Shown here piece after piece: positions 29,099 through 39,600 of a stretch of DNA of 64,000 bases. The notes under the pieces were generated by a model, which had not been told where the DNA came from, did not search any database, and worked only from the letters and a program-made list of their open reading frames with translations. The position numbers were made by a program, and so were the translations under genes. Origin of the DNA: Ralstonia pickettii (GTDB taxonomy: Bacteria > Pseudomonadota > Gammaproteobacteria > Burkholderiales > Burkholderiaceae); assembly GCF_030582395.1 (NCBI RefSeq), contig NZ_CP104382.1, positions 558,001 through 622,000 of the forward strand, written 5' to 3'. Within the stretch, counting starts at the first letter, position 1. Each line of letters starts with the position of its first letter.

Positions 29099-30138
29099 TC
29101 GGAAGCATGCTGCTGCTGAGCGGCTCCGTTGCGGGCCTGCTGGTGCTGCCGTTCCTGCCGGCGTTGTCGGAGTGGCTGCGTCCGACCGATTCGGCACCGC
29201 TGCCGATGCGGCGTGACCAGCCGAACAACCTCACCTTCTTTGCCAACAGCTTCCGTCGGCGGCTGCAGGAGCAGTACGGCGTGGATCTCGAAGCCATGCG
29301 CTCCGCCGGCGCCGCCTATCAGGTGCCCGTGAGCGCAGAGCTGAGCGTGGGGCGCGACCCGCGCGGCCGCCCGTCTGCCGAGCAGTCGGGGCTGGCGCGC
29401 ATGCTCGACAAGGTGAACCACATCGTCGTGTTTCGGGGCGATGCATGGCTTGCGCCGCGCAGTCGCGTGCGCGCCGATTTGTATGTCGAGCACGATATCG
29501 AAGTCGAGCGCGACACCCGTCTGCGTGCGTGCCTGGCCGAAGGCGATATCGAACTGGGCGAGAACGTGGTGGTGCAGCGCTGGGTACATGGCCGCAATGT
29601 GCGCCTGCAGCCAAACGTGCGTGTCGAAGGCCGCGTCACGGCGGAGGAGCGCATCGTGATGGCCGCGCCGGCGCGCTTCGAGCGTGCGGGTGCCACCGAG
29701 GTGATGTTTGGCGACGCGCGCAGCGCGGCACAGCCGGTCGGCCTGCCGAAACCGGCTACCGAGCGCCGTGTGCTCGATGGCGATGCCATTCTGGCCGCCA
29801 ACGAGGCAGCCGATTGCGACTACGTGGTGCGCGGCGATTGTCGCGTCGCGGGTGGCATGGTGCTCCAGGGCAGCATCAAGACGCATGGGCACCTGCGTAC
29901 CGGTGACGGCGTGCGCATCGCCGGCACCCTATCGGCGCGCAAGAATCTGGAGATTGGGGCGGGCAGCGCGGTACTGGGCCCGCTGATCGGCTTTGAAGAC
30001 ATCGTGCTCGGCCCGAACTGCCGCATCGGCCGCCCCGATGCACCGACCACGCTGGTCTGCAACCGCCTGTTCGTTTCGCCGGGCTGTGTCGTGCATGGCG
30101 TGATTACCGCGCACGAGTTCGCTCGTGTGGACGGGTAA
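29095..30138 (+). CDS. Bactofilin-like polymer-forming protein with membrane anchor
   Basis: A 347-residue protein. An N-terminal membrane segment (4-25) is followed by a charged linker and two stretches rich in short beta-repeats with alternating small and hydrophobic residues (about 125-195: VRADLYVEHDIEVERDTRL; about 225-340: GMVLQGSIKTHGHLRTGDGV, LEIGAGSAVLGPL). This is the right-handed beta-helix pattern of bactofilins. It may scaffold or localise the synthase at the inner membrane. A beta-helical sugar-binding role is the alternative. Coupled to the genes on both sides of it in a tight operon. Confidence 0.6.
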   Translation: MIGSMLLLSGSVAGLLVLPFLPALSEWLRPTDSAPLPMRRDQPNNLTFFANSFRRRLQEQYGVDLEAMRSAGAAYQVPVSAELSVGRDPRGRPSAEQSGLARMLDKVNHIVVFRGDAWLAPRSRVRADLYVEHDIEVERDTRLRACLAEGDIELGENVVVQRWVHGRNVRLQPNVRVEGRVTAEERIVMAAPARFERAGATEVMFGDARSAAQPVGLPKPATERRVLDGDAILAANEAADCDYVVRGDCRVAGGMVLQGSIKTHGHLRTGDGVRIAGTLSARKNLEIGAGSAVLGPLIGFEDIVLGPNCRIGRPDAPTTLVCNRLFVSPGCVVHGVITAHEFARVDG

Positions 30139-30148
30139 GGGGGCACGC

Positions 30149-31135
30149 ATGGTCACATTCTGGAGCGCTTGCATTCGCCGCTGTGGCGCGGTGCTGGCCG
30201 GGCTTGCCTTGTCGACTGCCGCTGCGCACGGTGCCTCGATGTTTGAAGACTTCACCACGCGCGACGGCGCCATGACTGTCTTCGCCCAAGGCGATTACGT
30301 CGAGCCCTACGTTGCAATCGAGGCCCTGCTGGTCGCGCACCGCCTCGGTGTCGACGTGCAGGCTCCGGCCGCGTCGCTGGCAAACTGGCTGCTGCCGTAT
30401 CAACAGGCCAATGGCACGTTCCCCCGGATCTGCCGCGCTGGCACAGACGGCTGGGCCGCCTGTGGCCACGCCGATGCCGATGACTCGCAAGCCGTGTTCT
30501 GGTGCCTGCTTGTCAACGAGATCCTGCATGGCCCGCCGCAACTGCTGGCGAGCTGCCGCCTGTCGCTTGTGCTCCTCGCCACGTTGTGGGACCCGAAGCG
30601 TGCGACGTTCCAGGCGTTTGCCGACCGGCCCGAAGCCTACTTTGCCGACAACGTGGAAGTGGCCGGCGCACTCAAGCGCCTGCGCGCCGACCCCAAGGCC
30701 GCGTTGCACTACACGCTGGAACTGGCCGCGCTGCCGTCGCACAAGCAGATGATGGACGGCCTCGCCCATGCCTACGGTTACCAACTGAACGGCGCGCTCG
30801 ATCCTGCACGCGTGAGCCTGCCGCCCACGCCGTACGGCTTCTACCCGACGGCGGTGGCGCCGGTCTATCCGTGGGTGCATGACCTGGAGAGCGGTGCTGC
30901 CGCCCGGCGCAAATGGGCGGTGTGGATGTTCCGCCATGGGCAGACGTGGCTGTCGGGCAAGGCGGACCCATTCCCCTGGGGTCTGATCGCCTGGGCGGCC
31001 TACACGCTGGGCGATACACCGACCGCGCAGAAGTGGCTGCAGGCCGCGCCGCAATGGCGCGCAGCCGGCCGCTGGAACCTGATGGAAGAGGGCGCGCTGG
31101 TCGGGCTCTCCCATGCACTGGCCGTTTCCCAATGA
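30149..31135 (+). CDS. Exported helical-barrel protein, possible polysaccharide hydrolase or lyase
   Basis: A 328-residue protein with a signal peptide (cleaved near AAHGA). The mature part is built of helix pairs with aromatic-rich repeats (PYVAIEALLVAHRLG, ADADDSQAVFWCLLV, DPFPWGLIAWAAYTLG), as seen in alpha/alpha-barrel glycosidases and lyases. The acidic DADD (residues about 103-106) is a candidate active site. No family can be named with confidence. Many synthase-dependent polymers have such an enzyme to trim chains in the periplasm. TAAGGGGG lies before the ATG; it overlaps the deacetylase gene by 4 bases. Confidence 0.6.
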   Translation: MVTFWSACIRRCGAVLAGLALSTAAAHGASMFEDFTTRDGAMTVFAQGDYVEPYVAIEALLVAHRLGVDVQAPAASLANWLLPYQQANGTFPRICRAGTDGWAACGHADADDSQAVFWCLLVNEILHGPPQLLASCRLSLVLLATLWDPKRATFQAFADRPEAYFADNVEVAGALKRLRADPKAALHYTLELAALPSHKQMMDGLAHAYGYQLNGALDPARVSLPPTPYGFYPTAVAPVYPWVHDLESGAAARRKWAVWMFRHGQTWLSGKADPFPWGLIAWAAYTLGDTPTAQKWLQAAPQWRAAGRWNLMEEGALVGLSHALAVSQ

Positions 31136-32982
31136 GCACTCCTTCCAAACGCATCGACTGGCGCAAGCACCTGACCAGTCTGCTGATCCTGATTGCCTTT
31201 GCGGCCTGCGCGCTGCTGTTGGCGCGCAACCTCAGCGCCGGCCCGGGCCGCCCGCAGACCGATGACATCGTGCTGGTGGTGCCCGACAACCTGGGGCAAG
31301 ACAACCGCATCTACGTACAGGCGTGGGAAGACGCCGCGCTGGAAGAGGGGGTACGCCTGCGCACCATGTCGGCATCGGATTTCGTGCGTCATGGGTTGAA
31401 TGGTGAGCGCGTGTTTGCCGGCGTGATCCTGCCGGACACCGTGCACCGTTCGATGACGACCGCGCTCGTCAACCAGATCAGCCAGTTCGTGCAGGACGGC
31501 GGCGCGTTGATGCAGGTGTACGACGCCGGCATCCTCAACGAAAAGGGCTTCTACGAGGATGGCGCCTCGCGCCTCTCGACGCTGGCCGGCGTGCAATACG
31601 GTTTCTATTCGACGCTGCGCGAAAAGATGGCCAGCCAGGCGACCGTCTACGGCCAGCCCGATGCGATGGTCGATCTGCATATTCCGCCGGGGCGCTGGAT
31701 TGTGTCGAATGGGCGTGCAGTGCTGTCGGGCTATGGGCAGGACATGCTGCAGTACCCGACCCTGCGCACGCACGGCGACTACGCCGGCAAGGTGTTGCTG
31801 CGCTCCGAAGACAGCTCGATCATCGCCGGCGAGCGCACCGTCGGCAAAGGCCACGTGTTGTTCGTCAACCTGCCGCTGACGTATCTGAAGCTGCGCACCG
31901 ATGGCGTGCTGATGCATGGCTTCCTGAGCTACTTTGCGGGCCGCGTGCTGGAACAGCCGCGCCTGTCGCCGGCGCCGCAGGGCGTGGGTGGCCTGGTGCT
32001 GAACTGGCACTGCGATGCTCGCATCTGTATTGAGGCAACGGACAAGCTCATCGAAGACGGCGTCTTCAAGCGCGGCCCGTTCAGCTTCCACATCACCGCC
32101 GGCCCCGACCAGCGCCAGTTTGGCGACGGGCTGGGCGTGAATCTGGCCCACAACCCCGCGTTTGCGGAGGTCGTGCACGGTCTGATGAAGCAAGGGCACG
32201 AGGTCGGCAGCCACGGGGGTTGGATCCACGACTGGTTCGGCCTGAACGTGACGGAAGACAACCAGTCCACGATGGAGACCTACCTGCAGAAGAACGCAGA
32301 CGCCATCGAGACACTGACCGGCAAGCCGCAGACGGAGTATTCCGCCCCCACCGGCAATCAGCCCGAGTGGGCCACCCGCTGGCTGGATGAGCACAACGTC
32401 AAGGGCTACTACTTCACCGGCAATATCGGCCAGGGACCGACGCGTACGTATCGCAACGGCCGGCGCGACGAGCACATCTGGTCGTTCCCCGTGCAGACCT
32501 ACGGGCAGTACGCGACCATTGAAGAAGCCGACATGGCGCACATTCCGGAAGCGGAGATTGCGGCGTGGCTGACTTCGCTGGTGAAGTTCGCCACCGAGTC
32601 CGGCGAGATCCGCCTGATCTACTTCCACCCGCCTGGCGCGGTGCGCTACCTGCACGCCATTGACGCGCTGATGGATGCCGCCGACGCGCAAGAGGCGCGC
32701 AAGCGCTTCCGCTGGCACACCATCACGCAGATGGCCGACTTTGCCGAGCGGCGCGAAAAGACCGTGTGGCAGACAACGTCGGAGCGCGGCGACGTGCGCG
32801 TGAGCGCGGAAAACCCGGAAACGCTGAGCGACCTGACGTGGCTGTTTTCAGCCGACCGTTATGCCGAACCGCGCGTGGAAGCCGGTCAGGCCAGCGTGGT
32901 CCGGGAAGGCAATAACTGGCGCGTGGTGGCGGGCGCGGGCAGCAAGCTCACCATTGCGGCCAAGCTGAAGACCGGCACCTGA
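31132..32982 (+). CDS. Membrane-anchored polysaccharide deacetylase
   Basis: A 616-residue protein. A membrane anchor lies at about 14-32, then a periplasmic region (45-270) resembling a glutamine-amidotransferase-like or ThuA-like fold (QFVQDGGALMQVYDAG), then a NodB-type deacetylase domain from about 285. NodB motifs: catalytic Asp295 in NWHCDARI, metal ligands in GSHGGWIHD (His361 and His366), and a late IYFHPPGA. A C-terminal extension (about 560-616) looks like a small beta domain. It should remove acetyl groups from the nascent aminosugar polymer. The two-domain build recalls PelA and PgaB in logic, not in sequence. Confidence 0.85.
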   Translation: MSTPSKRIDWRKHLTSLLILIAFAACALLLARNLSAGPGRPQTDDIVLVVPDNLGQDNRIYVQAWEDAALEEGVRLRTMSASDFVRHGLNGERVFAGVILPDTVHRSMTTALVNQISQFVQDGGALMQVYDAGILNEKGFYEDGASRLSTLAGVQYGFYSTLREKMASQATVYGQPDAMVDLHIPPGRWIVSNGRAVLSGYGQDMLQYPTLRTHGDYAGKVLLRSEDSSIIAGERTVGKGHVLFVNLPLTYLKLRTDGVLMHGFLSYFAGRVLEQPRLSPAPQGVGGLVLNWHCDARICIEATDKLIEDGVFKRGPFSFHITAGPDQRQFGDGLGVNLAHNPAFAEVVHGLMKQGHEVGSHGGWIHDWFGLNVTEDNQSTMETYLQKNADAIETLTGKPQTEYSAPTGNQPEWATRWLDEHNVKGYYFTGNIGQGPTRTYRNGRRDEHIWSFPVQTYGQYATIEEADMAHIPEAEIAAWLTSLVKFATESGEIRLIYFHPPGAVRYLHAIDALMDAADAQEARKRFRWHTITQMADFAERREKTVWQTTSERGDVRVSAENPETLSDLTWLFSADRYAEPRVEAGQASVVREGNNWRVVAGAGSKLTIAAKLKTGT

Positions 32983-33077
32983 GCACAAGACACAAGACAA
33001 CAAGCAGAGAGGGCCGCCGCCACGCATCAAAAAAAAAAGGCCGGCGCCCGCATCAACAACAGACGGGGAAATACAGC

Positions 33078-34139
33078 GTGGATCGAACTTCAATTGCGTG
33101 GATGCTGGCGGCTGCCATCTGCGGCATGACAGCGCCGGCGGCATGGGCACAGGCTGCCGAGCCGGCCGCCACCCAGGACACCGCGGCCCAGTCCGCGGAA
33201 GCGGTGCAACCGGCCGAACCAGCACAAGGAACACAGCCGACCGAAGCCTCCGAAGCGCTGCAACCGGCAGAGCCGGCCACAGCGCCAGCCGCCGCCACGG
33301 AACCGGAACAACCGGCTGCACAGGAAGGCGCGCCGCCGCCGGCGGACGCCACGGCATTGGCCGCGACGCCCGTGCCGACGCCCGGCGCCAACGCGCCAAC
33401 CGTGCCGCAACCGCTGCCCGAACCGTATGTACCGGAGCGCGCTGCCATCGAGGCCGTGCTCGACACCGGCCATATGAGCGATGGCTTTGGCGGGGCCACC
33501 GCCGTAGCCCTGCGCGGCATGATGGTCACTTCGTACGGCATCTGGCAGGCCGAGCTGGATCGGCAGAGCCGCTTTGGCTTTGCGGGCCAGTACGGCGCGC
33601 TATCGCTCACGCGCGATCTTTCGGAGGATTACTACGTCCTCGTCGGCGCAGGTACGGGCAACAGCGAGTTGTTCTCGAAGTGGCGTGTGGATGTGGCGGG
33701 CTATCGCAAGTTCGGCCCGGACCGCCGTTTCGTGGCCGGCATTGGTGCGTACTACGCGCAGGGCCAGGACAGCGTGCGCAACGACCAGGGGCTGGTGCTC
33801 AGTTCGCTGGCGTATTTCCCGTCGGTCGTGCTGGAGGGCGGCTTGCGTTTCAACCGGGCCAACCCCGGCATGGTGTTCGGCCCGAGCCAGTACATTGCGG
33901 CCACCATCGGTAACGACGAAAAGCGCGCGCTCGTGCTGCGCGTGGAGCACGCCCGCGAGGCCTACCAGGTGCTGACCACCGGCACCGAGCGTGCGGACTA
34001 CAACAGCATGAGCTACGCCATCCAGTGGCGCGAGCGTGTCGCGCGTGACTTGCTGCTGATCGTCGGCGCGCAGTACTACCACAATCCGTTCTACAACCGC
34101 ACCTACGGTGAAATCGGCTTCCGCTGGAGCTTCCGATGA
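33078..34139 (+). CDS. YaiO-like outer-membrane beta-barrel protein
   Basis: A 353-residue exported protein: signal peptide (cleaved near AAWAQ), a Pro/Ala/Glu/Gln-rich linker (about 25-120), then alternating amphipathic strands ending in the outer-membrane signature YGEIGFRWSFR with terminal aromatic-Arg. The barrel resembles the YaiO family. In this operon it is the best candidate for the export pore. Start is a GTG with GGGGA 8 bases upstream. It follows the deacetylase after 95 bases and overlaps the next gene by 4 bases. Confidence 0.8.
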   Translation: MDRTSIAWMLAAAICGMTAPAAWAQAAEPAATQDTAAQSAEAVQPAEPAQGTQPTEASEALQPAEPATAPAAATEPEQPAAQEGAPPPADATALAATPVPTPGANAPTVPQPLPEPYVPERAAIEAVLDTGHMSDGFGGATAVALRGMMVTSYGIWQAELDRQSRFGFAGQYGALSLTRDLSEDYYVLVGAGTGNSELFSKWRVDVAGYRKFGPDRRFVAGIGAYYAQGQDSVRNDQGLVLSSLAYFPSVVLEGGLRFNRANPGMVFGPSQYIAATIGNDEKRALVLRVEHAREAYQVLTTGTERADYNSMSYAIQWRERVARDLLLIVGAQYYHNPFYNRTYGEIGFRWSFR

Positions 34140-34978
34140 ACGCCAAGCCCATCGAGGACGGGCCGGGCGACGACCTCCCCGCCAAGCGCCGATTGCGCGG
34201 GCATGAGCCCAAGCGGGTGATCGGCTATCGCGGCGATCGCATCGTCATGCATCGCGCGATGCGTCGCCTGTCGTTCCCGTTCACGCGCTGGATCGACGTG
34301 CTCGGGATTCCGCTGGCGCTCACGGCCGCCTACTGCGCGCTGTGGCCGACCGTGGCCCGGCTGTGGGAACGCATCATCGGGTTCTGGAGCGTCGCCCTGG
34401 ACGGGCAGGTGCGGCTGGCGGCCGTGAAGGCGCTGGTGCCGGGCTTTGGCGCGATTCCGTATCCGCACAGCGAAGCCGCATTGCCCACCGCCGTGCAATG
34501 GCTGGTCGGGATGATCATCACGCTGGCGCTGCTGTTCGGCACGCGCTTCATCGGCGGCCGTGCGTTGCCGCTGGCGTACTGGCTGCGCTTCATCGGCGTG
34601 GTGCAGGCGAGTGCGCAGTTCTACTTCTTCATGTGGCCGGCAAGCTTTCCGTATGACGGCGGCGGATCGATCGGCTCGCTCACGCAGGCGTCGGTCGTGG
34701 TGGTGCTGATCACGCCGTGGCTTTATGCGCTGATCTACAACGTGCTGGACTTCGGCCTGATCCGCAAGCTGGTGCTGTCCGTCATGGGCATGGCGTATCT
34801 CACGGTGTTCATTCCGTTTCAGTACACGCTCGCATCGGTGGTGCTGCTCAAAGGGTCGATGCTGTGGTACCCGCAGATCTTTCTGCTATGGGCCGTGTTC
34901 CTGCAGTTCGGCACGCTGGTCGGCTTCTATGCGTGGGCGATGAGCTGGAACGCGCGCGGAACTGGAAAATTGCCCTGA
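34136..34978 (+). CDS. Polytopic membrane protein, last gene of the polysaccharide operon
   Basis: A 280-residue inner-membrane protein with about six hydrophobic segments (from residue 58) and a basic cytoplasmic N-terminal tail (DDLPAKRRLRGHEPKRVIGY). It matches no family that I recognise. Its ATG overlaps the stop of the barrel gene (ATGA), so it belongs with the polysaccharide genes; a role in export or synthase assembly is inference from position. Confidence 0.7.
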   Translation: MNAKPIEDGPGDDLPAKRRLRGHEPKRVIGYRGDRIVMHRAMRRLSFPFTRWIDVLGIPLALTAAYCALWPTVARLWERIIGFWSVALDGQVRLAAVKALVPGFGAIPYPHSEAALPTAVQWLVGMIITLALLFGTRFIGGRALPLAYWLRFIGVVQASAQFYFFMWPASFPYDGGGSIGSLTQASVVVVLITPWLYALIYNVLDFGLIRKLVLSVMGMAYLTVFIPFQYTLASVVLLKGSMLWYPQIFLLWAVFLQFGTLVGFYAWAMSWNARGTGKLP

Positions 34979-34986
34979 ACGGATGC

Positions 34987-35011
34987 AAAAAAAAACGCGG
35001 CCGAAGCCGCG
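34987..35011 (-). terminator. Rho-independent terminator of the efflux operon
   Basis: On the minus strand CGCGGC-TTCG-GCCGCG (a stable tetraloop hairpin, 34996-35011) is followed by nine T (34987-34995). It lies 40 bases after the stop of the outer-membrane factor gene. No T-run follows on the plus strand. Confidence 0.9.
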
Positions 35012-35050
35012 CAGATCTCGCTTTCCAGAGAGAGAGGGAGCAATGCCTGG

Positions 35051-36592
35051 TTACTGTTGCGCCACCGTTGCAGGCTGGGACGCGTTGGCCGGCGGCAGAT
35101 CACCCCAGCCGCCGCCCAGCGCCTTGATGAGCCCCACCGTGGAGTTCATGCGGCTGCCGGCCAGCTGCACGCCGATGCGTTCGGCGGACAGCATGTTGCG
35201 CTCGGCATCGATCACGTCCAGGTAGTTGACCGACCCCGCGTTGTAGCGCGTGCGCGAGAGTTGCGCGGCGCGCGTGGACGCGCGCACGGCGTCGTCCTGT
35301 GCCTTGGCTTGATCGGCCAGCAGACGCAGTTCTGACAGGTTGTCTTCCACCTCGCGGAAGGCGACGAGCACGCTTTCGCGGTAGTTGGCGACGTTCTCTT
35401 CATACGCGGCGCGCGCCTGCTTCACGCCGGCGCTGCGGGCGCCTCCGTCAAAGATCGGCAGTGACAGCGCGGTGCCGACCAGCGGTCCGAGAATCCACGT
35501 GCGGCTGCCCCACTTGAGCAGGTCGCCGATGTCGTGCGATTCGTAGCCAAAGCCGCCCGTGAGCAGCAGTTGCGGGAAGAACGCCGCGCGCGCCACGCCA
35601 ATGCGTGCGTTGGCCGCAGCCATCGAGCGTTCCGCCGCAGCCACATCGGGACGGCGCTCCAGCAAGGCAGACGGGAGGCCCGCCGGTACGCGCACGTCGG
35701 CCGATTGCAGCGGGTCCGTACTCATCGTGAAATCAGCCGGTGCTTTGCCCAGCAGCGTTGCGAGCGCATGTTCCAGCACGGCACGACGGCGCTGCACGCC
35801 GATGCGATCCGAGCGTGCCGTCGCGAGTTCGGCATCAGCGCGGGCGACGTCCAGTTCGCCGATGTCGCCGGTGTTGAAGCGGCGCTGCACGAGCTTGAGC
35901 GCCTCTTCGCGGCCGACCAGCGTGCGGGACAGCAAGGCTTCTTCCGCATCCAGCGTGCGCAGGCTGAAGTACGTCTGCGCCACGTCGGCCTGCAATGACA
36001 GACGGGCGGCGCGGTACAGCGCTTCGACACGCTCGGCATCGGCGCCGGCCGCATCGATGTTGTTGCGCACGCGGCCGAACAGGTCGACCTCATACGCCAC
36101 GGTGGATTGCGCGCGCCAGTACGTCTGCGGCTGCACGGGCGCGCCGACCGGCAAACCGGCCGATGCCGCCGAAGCCCGCTGGCGCGTCGGGCCGAAGCCC
36201 GCATCCAGTTCCGGGAACAGCGATGCACGGTTGGCTTGCACGAAGGCACGCGCCTGGTTCACGCGCGCGGCTGCGGCGGCCAGCGTGGGGCTGGCTTCAG
36301 CGGCCTGCGCTTCGAGCTTGTCGAGCGTCGGGTCGTTGAAGATCTTCCACCACGCGCCGTCGGCGGGCAGGGCAGGCTCGGCGGTCTTCCACTTGCCTTG
36401 CTCGCCTGCAGCCAACGGTGCGTCCGCGGGTTGTGCAGCTTCCTTGAAGGCGTTGGGTGTGCCAACGTCCGGCTTCTCGTAGGTCGGGGCGAGCGAGCAG
36501 GCCGCGAGGAACAGCGCGGCGGCCAGCGCCAGCGGGGTCCAGCGGCCCGACCGCATGGCCGGACCTGTTTGTTGTTGTGTCGACGCGTTCAT
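35051..36592 (-). CDS. RND efflux outer-membrane factor lipoprotein (NodT/OprM family)
   Basis: A 513-residue outer-membrane channel of the TolC/OprM class. Signal peptide with lipobox LAACS; mature start APTYEKPDV is typical. Two repeated OEP halves carry long helices and the strand motifs AYEVDLFGRVRNNIDAA and YDVI-type YNAGSVNYLDVIDAERNML. It forms the exit duct for the RND pump upstream. A start 12 codons later is possible. Last gene of the operon; corresponds in position to opcM/oprC of Burkholderia. Confidence 0.92.
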   Translation of the reverse strand: MNASTQQQTGPAMRSGRWTPLALAAALFLAACSLAPTYEKPDVGTPNAFKEAAQPADAPLAAGEQGKWKTAEPALPADGAWWKIFNDPTLDKLEAQAAEASPTLAAAAARVNQARAFVQANRASLFPELDAGFGPTRQRASAASAGLPVGAPVQPQTYWRAQSTVAYEVDLFGRVRNNIDAAGADAERVEALYRAARLSLQADVAQTYFSLRTLDAEEALLSRTLVGREEALKLVQRRFNTGDIGELDVARADAELATARSDRIGVQRRRAVLEHALATLLGKAPADFTMSTDPLQSADVRVPAGLPSALLERRPDVAAAERSMAAANARIGVARAAFFPQLLLTGGFGYESHDIGDLLKWGSRTWILGPLVGTALSLPIFDGGARSAGVKQARAAYEENVANYRESVLVAFREVEDNLSELRLLADQAKAQDDAVRASTRAAQLSRTRYNAGSVNYLDVIDAERNMLSAERIGVQLAGSRMNSTVGLIKALGGGWGDLPPANASQPATVAQQ

Positions 36593-36617
36593 AGCGATGT
36601 CTTGATGAGTATTGACC

Positions 36618-39600
36618 TTAGTGCTGGGTCGACGGCACAGGCAGCGTGCCATCCAGGTCCAGATCACGATCGGGGGCGTCTTCCGAGCGCTGGCCGCGGC
36701 GTGCCGCCAGCGTGCGCAGCAGCACGTAGAACACCGGCGTGAGGAACAGGCCGAACAGCGTCACACCCAGCATCCCCGCGAACACGGCCACGCCCATGGC
36801 ATGACGCATTTCCGCACCGGCGCCGGTCGATACCACCAGAGGCACCACGCCCATGATGAAAGCGATCGACGTCATCAGGATCGGGCGCAGACGCAGGCGG
36901 CAGGCCTCGATGGCGGCTTCGACGATGGTGCGTCCCTGCAGCTCCAGCTCGCGCGCAAACTCCACGATCAGGATGGCGTTCTTACACGCCAGCCCCACCA
37001 GCACCACCAGCCCGATCTGCGTAAAGATGTTGTTGTCTCCATGCGAGACCCACACGCCCAGCATGGCGGCAAACAGGCTCATCGGCACGATCAGGATCAC
37101 GGCCAGCGGCAGCGTCAGGCTTTCGTACTGCGCGGCCAGCACCAGGAACACCAGCAGCACGCAGATCGGGAAGATCCACACGGCCGAGTTGCCGGCCAGG
37201 ATCTGCTGATAGGTCAGATCCGTCCACTCGAAGCGCACGCCCTTGGGCAGCGTTTCATGCGCAATGCGTTCCACTGCCGCTTGTGCCTGGCCCGACGAGA
37301 AGCCCGGGGCCGGGCCGCCGTTGATGTCGGCAGCGGTGTAGCCGTTGTAGCGCACGACCATGTCCGGCCCGAAGCCTTGCGACACTCGCAGCAGCGATGA
37401 CAGCGGCACCATCTCGCCCGCGGTGTTGCGCGTCTTCAGCTGCAGGATGTCTTCTGCGTGGGCGCGGAACGGCGCGTCTGCCTGCACCTTCACCTGATAC
37501 GTGCGGCCGAAGCGGTTGAAGTCGTTCACGTACAGCGAGCCCAGATACACCTGCATGGTGTCGAACACGTCCGTCACCGGCACGCCAAGCTGCTTGGCCT
37601 TCACGCGGTCCAGGTCGGCGTTCAGCTGCGGCACGTTGATCTGGTAGCTCGAGAACGACGGGCCCAGCTCAGGCGTCTGCCGTGCCTTCGCCATGAAGGC
37701 CTGCGTGGCGGCAAAGAGCTGTTCGTAGCCGACCGAACCACGGTCTTCGATCTGCATCTTGAAGCCACCCACCGTACCCAGGCCCTGCACCGGCGGCGGC
37801 GGGAAGACCGCAATGAAGGCATCCTTGATCGCACCGTACTGCTGGTTCAGCTGCCCGGCGATGGCACCGCCCGACAGGTTGGCACCCTTGCGCTGATCAA
37901 ACGGCTTGAGCGTGACGAACACAATGCCGGCGCTCGGGCTGTTGGTGAAGCCGTTGATCGACAGGCCCGGGAACGCCACAGCGCTTTCCACGCCCGGGTG
38001 CTTGAGGGCGATGTCCGACATGCGGCGGATCACGTCTTCCGTGCGGTCCAGCGAGGCACCGTCCGGCAGTTGCGCGAAGCTCACCAGGTACTGCTTGTCC
38101 TGCATCGGCACGAAGCCACCCGGCACCTTGTTGAACAGCAGCGCGGTCGCGCCGATCAAGGCCAGGTAGATACCGAGCATGACCGCCTTGCGGCCGATCA
38201 CGCGCGACGTGCTGCGGCCATACGATTCCGATGCGGCACCAAACACGCGGTTGAACGGGCGGAAGATCCAGCCCAGGCCCTTGTCCATCGTGCGCGCCAG
38301 CCAATCCTTCGGCGCGTCATGGCTCTTGAGCAGCAGGGCGGCCAGTGCCGGCGACAGCGTGAGCGAGTTGAAAGCCGAGATGACGGTCGAGATCGAGATC
38401 GTCAGCGCGAACTGCTTGTAGAACTGACCGGTCAGGCCCGTCATGAAGGCCAGCGGCACGAACACGGCAATCAGCGTCAGGGCAATGGCGATGATCGGGC
38501 CGCTCACCTCGCGCATGGCCTTGTAGGTCGCCTCGCGTGGCGATAACCCTTCGGCGATGTTCCGCTCGACGTTTTCCACCACCACGATGGCATCGTCCAC
38601 CACGATCCCGATCGCCAGCACCAGCCCGAACAGCGACAGCGCGTTGATCGAGAAGCCGAACATCAGCATCAGGCCAAACGTACCGATGATCGACACCGGC
38701 ACCGCCAGCAGCGGGATGATCGACGCACGCCACGTCTGCAGGAACAGGATCACCACGAGCACCACAAGCGCCACCGCTTCCAGCAGCGTGTGCGTGACGG
38801 CTTCGATGCTCGAGCGGACGAACTGCGTCGGGTCATAGACGATGCGGTAGTCCACGCCTTCGGGAAAGTCTTCCTTCAGCTCGGCCATCGTCTTGCGCAC
38901 GTCATCCGAAATCTGCAGCGCGTTGGAACCCGGCGCCTGGAAGATCGGAATGGCCACCGCCTGCTTGTTGTCCAGCAGCGAGCGCAGGCCGTATTCCGAC
39001 GCAGCCAGTTCGATGCGGGCCACGTCACGCAGGTACGTGACGGCGCCATCGGGCGAACTCTTCAGGATGATGTCGCCGAATTCCTGTTCGGTCTTCAGGC
39101 GCCCCTGCGCGTTGACGGACAGTTGCAGGTCCGTGCCCGGCACCGACGGCGAACCGCCGATCACACCGGCTGCCACCTGCACGTTCTGGTCGCGGATGGC
39201 CTTGACCACTTCGTTGGCCGTCAGGCCGCGTTCGGCGACCTTGTTCGGGTCGAGCCACACGCGCATCGAGTAGTCACCCGAGCCGAACAGCTGCACCTGG
39301 CCCACGCCGCTGATCCGCGCAAGGCGGTCCTTGACGTTCAGCACGGCGTAGTTGCGCAGGTACGTCATGTCGTAGCGGTCGTTGGGCGACAGCAAGTGCA
39401 CCACCATCGTCAGGTCGGGGCTGCTCTTGATGGTCGTCACGCCCAGGCGCTGCACCACGTCGGGCAGGCGCGGCAGTGCCTGCGACACGCGGTTCTGCAC
39501 GAGCTGCTGTGCCTTGTCCGGGTCGGTGCCCAGCTTGAAGGTGACCGTCGTGGTCATGTTGCCGTCGCTGTTGGCCTGCGACTGCATATAGAGCATGTTC

